DNA of 19,234 nt, taken from assembly GCA_045533895.1 (NCBI GenBank), contig JAZSIT010000134.1:1-19234 (forward strand). Reading direction: 5' to 3'. The notes under the pieces were generated by a model, which searched no databases, was not told the DNA's origin, and saw only the letters and a list, made by a program, of their open reading frames with translations. Below, piece by piece: positions 1 through 6,381 of the stretch (the first letter of the stretch is position 1; the number at the start of each line of letters is the position of its first letter). The DNA is from SFLA01 sp045533895 (GTDB lineage: Bacteria > Bacillota > Clostridia > Oscillospirales > CAG-382). A program made the position numbers and the translations under genes.

Positions 1-273
1 TTATTCGATGTCCGTGTTCATCACTTCGATGATGATCCTGGCTCCGAGTGTGAACCCTCTTACAAACGCCTCCCGCTCGGCGATGCCATACATCTCGTTG
101 GTGCACTCGGTAAACTTTTCGAGAATCTCTATTTCCTCGTCATTCAGACGTTTCTTCAGATCTTCCTCGTGCCGCACGATGTAACCAAGCAGTTCAGAAT
201 ACTTACTGCCTTTCTTGAAGTCCCTCTCACAAGGAGAGATGTTGCCGTACCATAGCTCTTCAATGATGTTCAT
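1..273 (-). CDS. DUF6809-like small protein
   Basis: This is a 90-aa soluble protein with its stop codon at the very edge of the window, so it is complete. The N-terminus (IEELWYGNISPCER) and the C-terminal FxxGFxLGARIIIEV pattern look like the DUF6809 family of small helical proteins of unknown function, often found in clostridial accessory regions. I recognise this from memory and have not searched it. It is mostly helical and charged, with no membrane segment or signal peptide. Its ribosome site (GAAGGAGG) lies inside the end of the upstream 35-aa ORF, and its ATG overlaps that ORF's TGA (ATGA), so the two are probably translationally coupled. Function is unknown. Confidence 0.75.
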   Translation of the reverse strand: MNIIEELWYGNISPCERDFKKGSKYSELLGYIVRHEEDLKKRLNDEEIEILEKFTECTNEMYGIAEREAFVRGFTLGARIIIEVMNTDIE

Positions 274-377
274 TTCGCACCTCCTTCATAAAGAGAGAAC
301 GGCTCCGTCTCGGGAAATCCCGATTCAGAACCGCTCTGTTTTGATTTTTTGCTATTAACTTGTTTCTTCCGTGTCAT
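270..377 (-). CDS. 35-aa basic peptide coupled to the DUF6809-like gene
   Basis: This short ORF is preceded by a strong ribosome site (AAAAGGAGG, about 7 nt before ATG). It encodes 35 residues: a Lys/Ser-rich basic N-terminus (MTRKKQVNSKKSKQSGS) and an acidic/aromatic tail ending FSLYEGGAK. Its TGA overlaps the ATG of the following gene. The strong ribosome site, the ATGA overlap and the coding of the next gene's SD within its last codons all suggest a real, translated small gene or a leader peptide that couples translation. No family is recognised. It could alternatively exist only to set translation of the downstream gene. Confidence 0.6.
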   Translation of the reverse strand: MTRKKQVNSKKSKQSGSESGFPETEPFSLYEGGAK

Positions 378-435
378 ATGTACTACCTCCTTTTCTTGGT
401 AGCACACACAATATCACAGAAGATGCAGGAAGTCC

Positions 436-467
436 AGAGAGAATATACAGAATAGAGTATTCTCTCT
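436..467 (-). repeat. 10-bp perfect inverted repeat in the leader
   Basis: AGAGAGAATA at 436-445 and TATTCTCTCT at 458-467 are perfect complements around a 12-nt loop. The dyad lies about 60 nt upstream of the 35-aa ORF start in the presumed leader RNA. It could form an RNA hairpin or be a DNA site. There is no T-run, so it is not a typical terminator. Confidence 0.5.
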
Positions 468-615
468 CAACGGCGCATCAAATACCAAAAGCCATATTAG
501 AGGAACGGATGTGTAACAGAGTGAGAGCAAACGAGCTAATATTGAGTAAAGAGCATCTTTGACCGTCAGTGTTACATACAAAGAAAAACTGGTCTTGATT
601 AACATTTTACTTCCT

Positions 616-647
616 ATTATACATAATGTTGGTGAACTGCAACATTA
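616..647 (-). promoter_or_regulatory. Candidate promoter with an overlapping dyad
   Basis: On the minus strand a consensus TATAAT sits at 616-621. Directly upstream is a perfect 8-bp dyad, TAATGTTG (624-631) and CAACATTA (640-647), with 8 nt between arms. The dyad occupies the spacer and -35 zone. The best -35 is weak (TTGCAG at 637-642, 15-nt spacer), which would suit an activator or a repressor-controlled promoter. It would drive the 35-aa ORF and the DUF6809-like gene. Confidence 0.4.
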
Positions 648-690
648 GTTTCGTTTTTATAGAATCAAAGTTATAATTCAACGCTCTCGG

Positions 691-727
691 AAGGATTCTT
701 GTTGCTTTTTAAGCAACAAGAATCCTT
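691..727 (-). terminator. 17-bp perfect hairpin downstream of the CHAP gene
   Basis: AAGGATTCTTGTTGCTT (691-707) pairs perfectly with 711-727 across a 3-nt loop, 9 nt after the CHAP gene stop. The stem is long, but the minus-strand sequence that follows lacks a T-run. It is therefore not a classical intrinsic terminator. It may be a 3'-end stabilising hairpin, a processing site, or a terminator working by another mechanism. Confidence 0.5.
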
Positions 728-736
728 ATAGCGCAT

Positions 737-2659
737 TTATTTAGCAATAATATACCCATCAGGACTTCTCTGTGCAACAAACTGACTGTAAGAAAGTTTC
801 TTTAGTACACAATCTTTGCCTGCATTATAAGTGCTATTGCCATCCCAGTTGCATTCAGTAAAGTAAACCGTCTGAGGATTACCCTTTGTATCATATTCAA
901 CATATTCGATAAACATAACATGACCATATGTTCCGGAAGTGTCAACAGCAATGCACTGGGAAACAATCTTGTTTGCACCATAGACAACAGTAACGTTGGA
1001 GTTATTTTTATTGGTGCTGAGCCAGGATTTAGCATGAGGGGCTTTTGTCAACTTAACGCCAGTTACCTCGCCGAATCTACCTAAAGCATACCAAGTACAT
1101 TCACCAGTATATCCGCCTTTAGCAGAAACGTTTTTGGAAGAATTATACCAGGCGGTGTAAGAAGAACCGTTTTTAATTGCGGCAACGGTTTTGCCAACAA
1201 GAGAATCCCATTCATTTTGACTAAGTTTATCAGCTATCGTTTTTGCTGCAGGATAGGTTGCGGAGAGATACTTGTTTTGTTCGGATAGTTTCTTGTCATA
1301 CGCCTTGACTGCTCCGCAGTCAAGGGCGATCTTACCAAGAGCAATACCGTCTTCGATGTATTCCTTAATTTCAGAAGCTTTGAAATCAGAGATTACGGAA
1401 TCAGCAAAGCCACAGAATACGTTGTTGAAGTACTTGCCCAATTCTTTCATGGTTGAACTGTTAGCCATTTCTCTTACTTGATCTCCGGCAAGATAATCGG
1501 CTGCTGCAAAAGATGCGCTACACTCAGCATAAGCATTTGCTGCTTTCAGCATAGTATCATAGTCGGTAATTTCGTTTTTCATAAGCGATGCAGCTTGATT
1601 TCCGTACGCAATTGTGTTGTTTGCATATACTCGAATCAAGCCAAGAAGAACAGCAGACTTGACTGTATCGCTTGATGCAAATAGGCTCTCACTTAATTCC
1701 AGTGCAGCGTTGCCAATAGATACGCTATTTCCTGCACCTAGGCTAAGGAGAACAGCTGATCCGTTGCCGATTAATGTTCCCATCTTTTCTGTTGCGGCAA
1801 TATTGGTGCAGATATAGTAATAATCATCTGCGGCACTTGCCCAACCTTCGGCAGCCCCTTTCTGGAGTTGACGCATATCATTAAAAAGGATAAGGGTTTG
1901 AAGCTTATTAAGAGTGGATGCATTGTTTACAACCTTGCCATTCGCATCAACAAAGAAGCAAGAATTCTTTGCCACACCATTATATGCGCGAGTAGTCTTT
2001 GCTTGATAATATTTAGAGCCGCTGATTGTGTAAACTGCGCCGGTCTTTACATATGCGGAGGAGGGGATGCCGGCGTAGATGCTTGTTTTAGTATCTTTGC
2101 TCATAATGTCAACTTTATTGCCTCTTGCATCCTTGATAATCCACTTCTGTGACTTGTTGGAGGCATCAAATTTCGCCAGTTTTACTCTGTCCTTAGATGC
2201 GGTTGCAGCAAGAGCAAGGTCGGAATTATTTGCCATACGGATAATGTAACTACCGTCATCGCAAAGATAAAACGTAACGTTCTGAGCTGTGGTGTCATCA
2301 CCAGTCTTCCAAATGTCGCATTTTTGTCCTGCCTTCAACTTAGAAGAGCCTCTGTAAACATCCAAGCAATACTTGCTGGATTTATGAGTAAGGATACGAT
2401 AAGTTGTACCGCTCACTTTTTCGATATCCCAAAGTTGTTCAGTAGAACCATCCCAAGGCCAAACACGGACATATGTACCGTTCTTAAGGGTTCCGTAGTC
2501 AAAATTGAGATACTGACCTGTTCCAACATTCTGAATGGTTACTTTTGTAACCTCGGAAACATTTGCGTTAGCTGTTGCAGCAGATGCTGAAAAAGTCATT
2601 GCACTGAATACAGATATCATACAAACTACTGCGAGAAGAAAAGAGATTGCTTTTTTCAT
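737..2659 (-). CDS. Secreted ricin-type lectin / CHAP-domain cell-wall hydrolase
   Basis: The 640-aa protein starts with a clear signal peptide (MKK, hydrophobic core, probable cleavage after ASA at residues 25-27). Residues about 38-175 look like a ricin-type beta-trefoil lectin, with Q-x-W-type motifs (EQLWDIEK, SQKWIIKD). Residues about 180-515 are mostly helical and unrecognised. The C-terminus (about 515-640) is a CHAP domain with candidate catalytic Cys521 (GECTWYA), His580 (YGHVMFIEYV) and Glu602/Asn604 (FTECNW). CHAP enzymes are amidases or endopeptidases that cut peptidoglycan peptides. The lectin part may bind wall or host glycans. There is no sortase motif, so it is probably released or held non-covalently. 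It has its own promoter region 96 nt downstream of the kinase operon and could be an output of it. It could instead be a secreted toxin-like enzyme. The substrate is unknown. Confidence 0.85.
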   Translation of the reverse strand: MKKAISFLLAVVCMISVFSAMTFSASAATANANVSEVTKVTIQNVGTGQYLNFDYGTLKNGTYVRVWPWDGSTEQLWDIEKVSGTTYRILTHKSSKYCLDVYRGSSKLKAGQKCDIWKTGDDTTAQNVTFYLCDDGSYIIRMANNSDLALAATASKDRVKLAKFDASNKSQKWIIKDARGNKVDIMSKDTKTSIYAGIPSSAYVKTGAVYTISGSKYYQAKTTRAYNGVAKNSCFFVDANGKVVNNASTLNKLQTLILFNDMRQLQKGAAEGWASAADDYYYICTNIAATEKMGTLIGNGSAVLLSLGAGNSVSIGNAALELSESLFASSDTVKSAVLLGLIRVYANNTIAYGNQAASLMKNEITDYDTMLKAANAYAECSASFAAADYLAGDQVREMANSSTMKELGKYFNNVFCGFADSVISDFKASEIKEYIEDGIALGKIALDCGAVKAYDKKLSEQNKYLSATYPAAKTIADKLSQNEWDSLVGKTVAAIKNGSSYTAWYNSSKNVSAKGGYTGECTWYALGRFGEVTGVKLTKAPHAKSWLSTNKNNSNVTVVYGANKIVSQCIAVDTSGTYGHVMFIEYVEYDTKGNPQTVYFTECNWDGNSTYNAGKDCVLKKLSYSQFVAQRSPDGYIIAK

Positions 2660-2667
2660 AACGAAAA

Positions 2668-2730
2668 CTCCTTTATAATAAAGTATTTCGGTTTGCCTCT
2701 CGGCTTTCCTTGACTTTATTATAAAGGAGT
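2668..2730 (-). promoter_or_regulatory. Promoter and ribosome site of the CHAP gene inside an 18-bp inverted repeat
   Basis: ACTCCTTTATAATAAAGT at 2668-2685 is the perfect reverse complement of 2713-2730, with 27 nt between. On the minus strand the upstream arm (2713-2730) contains TATAAT, a likely -10 for the CHAP gene with no clear -35. The downstream arm contains AAAGGAGT, the ribosome site about 8 nt before the ATG. A transcript starting at this -10 would lack the upstream arm and expose the ribosome site. A read-through transcript from the upstream operon could fold the arms together and hide it. Confidence 0.6.
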
Positions 2731-2755
2731 CGTTTAGGTTTCTGTAATTGTGATT

Positions 2756-4048
2756 TTACGTTTCCGTTTCATAGGAAATTTCGCACACATCAGCGTAAGT
2801 ACCAAGTGGATCATCACACAGTACACACATCATAACAAAGCATTCGTACGGATTGGATATATACAATCCACCCATTCCACAGCTGTCCAAGATTTGATTA
2901 GTAGAATCCTCAAAGAGAATAAGCCTTGCCTTGTTGTTAGGATGTTCTTCTAACTTCTGTGAGAAGATAAAGAAGTTTAGTGTGATTAAGTCAAATCGCT
3001 CAACTTCAGCCTGATTTACAAGAATATCATTGATGCGTTGCCGGCTGAATCTCTTCCCATTAAAATGCTCATTTAGCTTTGACATTTTGCCGGGCACAAG
3101 ATTGCCGTGCTTATCCAAAGGAACCGCTGAACAGATAATATGCTCAATGTCACTTGGCGAAATATCGTCACGAGAATAGGTACGTTTGTTAGCACGCTTG
3201 GCTTGAATGCGACTTAATTTCTCACTATCGAACAAGCGATCGTTGTTTGATAACCGATCCCGATATGCCTCAAGCGAAAGGAGGTTTTCCTCATCTTCGA
3301 TCTTATTGTAAATACCGGCAATAATATCTCTTGCTTGTTCATAGAGAATGTCAAATTGTTTTCGTGCACTTGCGCTTACACGGGAGATATTATCCCTCGT
3401 CTTTAATTTTGATAAATGAGAGAGGAGGGTCAAATCGTCTTGTATCGACTGTGCTGAATTTCTAAATCCAATTGTAGAATCACTGTACACAACAGTAGGA
3501 TTCATTGTACCCGCCGGTATATCTAAGTATGACTGCCACAACTTTTCAAACTTAAGATAGTTGTAATTGTTTTTATAGCAATACCAGCAGATAATTTCAA
3601 AAGGATCTTTGAAGTTGATTTTTGGCTCGCGCAAAGCTTTTGTCAAAAATGCATTAACATCATCTACGTTCATATTTAACCCAAAGCCGAGAAGAAAGAC
3701 AACATTTCGTTTAACAGTCTTTTGCGTTAACCAGTTTTTCGATAGCGCACTGAGCTTTGAAGAGGATGGTACAAATGAAGCAGGCGTATGGTTATCAGAA
3801 AACGATTCTCGGATAATGAGTTGATAGTCCTTAATTGGAATCTCATCATATTTTCCATCAAGTCCCGCTTTCTTATATATGTACCGCTTCAAATAGTTGC
3901 CAAAAGGTATCATCTTTAAGCGAGACTCTAATGCTTTGTAGATAAGCTCTGCATCTTTTTCTCTAAAGGACGAATCATCCACGACATCGTACATTGAGTC
4001 ATAGGCAATTTCGGTAAAATCAATACCATTATCCGATGTAGGAAACAT
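2756..4048 (-). CDS. Unrecognised 430-aa cytoplasmic protein of the kinase/FHA-ABC operon
   Basis: I do not recognise a named family. The protein has no signal peptide or membrane segment and appears mainly helical. An N-terminal part (about 1-160) contains KRNVVFLLGFGLNMNVDDV followed by an aromatic helical stretch (FEIICWYCYKNNYNYLKFEKLW). The middle (about 200-300) is charged and may be coiled coil. The C-terminal part (about 310-430) contains FSRQRINDILVN, which could be a helix-turn-helix-like element, followed by an acidic aromatic tail (NPYECFVMMCVLCDDPLGTY). Its ATG overlaps the stop of the FHA-ABC gene (TAATG), with AAAGGAG upstream, so the two are translationally coupled. Stoichiometric partnership with the transporter or kinase is therefore plausible: an adaptor, cargo-handling protein or kinase substrate. 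No function can be assigned from sequence. Confidence 0.85.
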   Translation of the reverse strand: MFPTSDNGIDFTEIAYDSMYDVVDDSSFREKDAELIYKALESRLKMIPFGNYLKRYIYKKAGLDGKYDEIPIKDYQLIIRESFSDNHTPASFVPSSSKLSALSKNWLTQKTVKRNVVFLLGFGLNMNVDDVNAFLTKALREPKINFKDPFEIICWYCYKNNYNYLKFEKLWQSYLDIPAGTMNPTVVYSDSTIGFRNSAQSIQDDLTLLSHLSKLKTRDNISRVSASARKQFDILYEQARDIIAGIYNKIEDEENLLSLEAYRDRLSNNDRLFDSEKLSRIQAKRANKRTYSRDDISPSDIEHIICSAVPLDKHGNLVPGKMSKLNEHFNGKRFSRQRINDILVNQAEVERFDLITLNFFIFSQKLEEHPNNKARLILFEDSTNQILDSCGMGGLYISNPYECFVMMCVLCDDPLGTYADVCEISYETET

Positions 4049-6366
4049 TATGCCTGCTCCTTTCCAATTTTACCAAGTACGAGACGAGACAGCACAAGGA
4101 ATACAACGGTAAAACCAATCAAAATTCCCCAAGACATCAACATATGACCTGTTGTATATTCAAAGAAGCTTTCTGCCTCATGGGGGATCATAATTCCTTC
4201 CTGCTGCAACCGTAACGGGAGTTCGTTCAGATTTGCGGTTGTGCCGTAATTCTCCATACTCCATCTGCAGACAGCAAACCAAGAAATGATTTCCGTTGCA
4301 CCGCTCAGTTTGAAGATTAAGCCCGAGAACAGAATTTGCGGCATAAGTAGGATCGGTGCAACTGTCATTGCTCGATCAGCGTTGGTAAAGAGCGAAGATA
4401 CAAACAAGCTCATAGCTGCCGAAGAAATTGCAGTAAAGAATGTTGTTACCAGTAGTTCTGCAAATGCAGGAAGAATAATGCCTTCTGAGGGCAAGCCAAC
4501 CAGCAGTGCAAAAACGCCGGTCACAAGCAAACTTTGAATCAGGCACAAGATGCCTAACACCATAATCTTTGATGAAACATAAGAGCTGAGTGATAGTCCC
4601 GTCATGTACTCACGCTTCATAATCGAACGTTCTTTACAAATTTCCTGAATTGCATTCAGCATACCAATCCAAAACGCAGAGCAGGATAGAGCAAACAAAA
4701 GACTCTTTGTCATTTCGTATTGCTCAAACTGCTTTCCGTTTGCAACAAAGGAAATAAGAAGGGCTAAGACCGGAGCCTGGAACAGAAGCAACAACAATCT
4801 TTGTTTGTCATTTGCTACTAATTTCATATAGCGTGTGCAAAGAACGCCAAGTTGCTTCAGACGATCGGTTTTTTGTTTTCCCGAAACGGGATCTGTTTTT
4901 CTGTGGGCACCGGAGGGAGTAACGCTTTGCTTGTACTTCTCACTCCATTCTTTGGCGTGATCGGTAATCATATTGTACACATCCACAATATCGGAAACAC
5001 CGAAGAACGCCAAAGCTTCATCGTAGGAACCGCAGAAACACAGATTACCTCCTTTGCCCATAAACACGATCTTGTCGCACATCTTAAGCTGCAGTGTACT
5101 GTGGGTAACCAGGATAACAGTTTTACCACCGTTGGCCATCTCCCTTAAAGATTGCATCAGATTGCGCTCTGTGCCGGGGTCCAAACCGGAAGCAGGCTCG
5201 TCCAAAAACAGCAAATTAGGATCGGACAATAGCTCAACGGCAATGCTTGCTCGCTTGCGCTGTCCGCCGCTGAGTGCCTTTATCAGACTGTTCCGTTTAT
5301 CCGGAAGCTCTACTGTTTCAATCGCCCTGGTAATCGCTGCTTCGCGTTCCGCTACGGAAATGTCCTTCGGCAAACGAAGCTTGGCAGTGTACAAAAGCAT
5401 ATCATAAAGCGTAAGGTTATCGTATACGATGTCAGATTGCGGTACATAACCAATTAGCTTTTTCAAAGAATCAAAGTTTTGGTAAAGATTGATTCCGTTT
5501 ATGTATACCTCGCCTTGTGTAGGCTTTAAGTATCCGCACATACAGTTGAGGATTGTGGATTTGCCTGCACCGGAACCACCAATCACGGATACCAATTCAC
5601 CGGGTTTAATATTGAGGTTCACATGGTTGCAGGTTACAAATGCCTTTTTGCCTTTTCCGCGTTTGATTACAATGTCCGAAGCATCTACAGAAATACCGTT
5701 CTTGTAATGGCAGTAGGAAATTGCGGCTGTAGTAAAGATCAGCTTTGAGTTTGTGATGGTAATGACATCTTTTTCGTGAAGTAACTCCTTGCCGGATATC
5801 TTCTTTCCGTTTACTACCACACCGTTTGTGCTGTTATTATCCGTGATGTAATAGCTTCCGTTTGCATGTTGGATAATAGCATGACACTTAGATATGCTGA
5901 CGTGAGGCAAGGTGATAGAGCAGCTCTGCTCACGACCAATGGTAATTGTATCGAGTCCGGCAGTTTGCAGAACATTCCACCGATTGGTGGATTCCGCAGA
6001 AGAAACCACAAACAAAACACCGTCCGTGACAGTTTCTACACCATCATCAATACGGATAAAGTCGCCGTCACTGATCTCTCTTCTCTGAATACTTGCATTG
6101 TTGTAGATCAGGCCATTTGTGCTTCCCAAGTCCTCAATGTACCATTTTCCGTCAGCATAGGCAAACCTGCCATGCCGACGCGAAACCAAATGCGAATCTA
6201 AAACAATGTCATTATCCTCGGCACGACCAAAGGTCAAAGAGGTTTTTCCTTTGTCGGCGATGGAAACAATATACGGTTTTCGATCTGCATCAAAGATCGT
6301 AACATTGATTCCACTTGACTGCGATACTGCTGAGTAAAATCGTGTTGTTTTATCTAAATTTTGCAT
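4048..6366 (-). CDS. Double-FHA / ABC ATPase / ABC-2 permease fusion exporter
   Basis: The 772-aa protein is a single-chain half-transporter with two N-terminal FHA domains. FHA1 shows G47-R48, S62-R-R-H65 and N84-G85. FHA2 shows G144-R145, S159-K-C-H162 and N181-G182, with Lys replacing the usual Arg. The ATPase has Walker A GGSGAGKST (263-271), a Q-loop Gln310, signature LSGGQ (365-369), Walker B LLFLDE (385-390) and H-loop His422. Residues about 525-765 hold roughly six membrane helices of ABC-2/ABCG type. FHA domains bind phosphothreonine, so transport is probably controlled by the neighbouring kinase and phosphatase. M. tuberculosis Rv1747, with two FHA domains and an ABC exporter, is a known target of PknF. 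Substrate is unknown. The gene starts 15 nt after the kinase gene with a GAGG ribosome site, and ends in a TAATG overlap with the next gene. Confidence 0.93.
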   Translation of the reverse strand: MQNLDKTTRFYSAVSQSSGINVTIFDADRKPYIVSIADKGKTSLTFGRAEDNDIVLDSHLVSRRHGRFAYADGKWYIEDLGSTNGLIYNNASIQRREISDGDFIRIDDGVETVTDGVLFVVSSAESTNRWNVLQTAGLDTITIGREQSCSITLPHVSISKCHAIIQHANGSYYITDNNSTNGVVVNGKKISGKELLHEKDVITITNSKLIFTTAAISYCHYKNGISVDASDIVIKRGKGKKAFVTCNHVNLNIKPGELVSVIGGSGAGKSTILNCMCGYLKPTQGEVYINGINLYQNFDSLKKLIGYVPQSDIVYDNLTLYDMLLYTAKLRLPKDISVAEREAAITRAIETVELPDKRNSLIKALSGGQRKRASIAVELLSDPNLLFLDEPASGLDPGTERNLMQSLREMANGGKTVILVTHSTLQLKMCDKIVFMGKGGNLCFCGSYDEALAFFGVSDIVDVYNMITDHAKEWSEKYKQSVTPSGAHRKTDPVSGKQKTDRLKQLGVLCTRYMKLVANDKQRLLLLLFQAPVLALLISFVANGKQFEQYEMTKSLLFALSCSAFWIGMLNAIQEICKERSIMKREYMTGLSLSSYVSSKIMVLGILCLIQSLLVTGVFALLVGLPSEGIILPAFAELLVTTFFTAISSAAMSLFVSSLFTNADRAMTVAPILLMPQILFSGLIFKLSGATEIISWFAVCRWSMENYGTTANLNELPLRLQQEGIMIPHEAESFFEYTTGHMLMSWGILIGFTVVFLVLSRLVLGKIGKEQA

Positions 6367-6381
6367 ATTATCCTCGCAAAT

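Larger units (their letters stand above)
378..736. other. Intergenic leader region with dyads, no convincing gene
   Basis: The 359 nt between the 35-aa ORF and the CHAP gene hold a candidate minus-strand promoter near 616-647, an imperfectly placed hairpin at 436-467 and a long hairpin at 691-727. Open frames of about 63 codons exist on both strands (371-562 plus, 414-605 minus). They overlap each other and do not read like conserved proteins. The minus one starts only a few nt after the predicted transcription start, with a poor ribosome site. If the promoter is right, the 35-aa ORF has an untranslated leader of about 230 nt. Confidence 0.5.

Noticed and set aside
371..605. Overlapping open frames of about 63 codons on both strands in the leader region
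   Set aside because: They overlap each other, lack good ribosome sites and do not look like conserved proteins; the region holds dyads and a leader instead.
802..1035. A 77-codon frame inside the CHAP gene on the same strand
   Set aside because: It is a shifted frame over the CHAP domain, whose catalytic motifs lie in the main frame. There is no sign of a frameshifted product.
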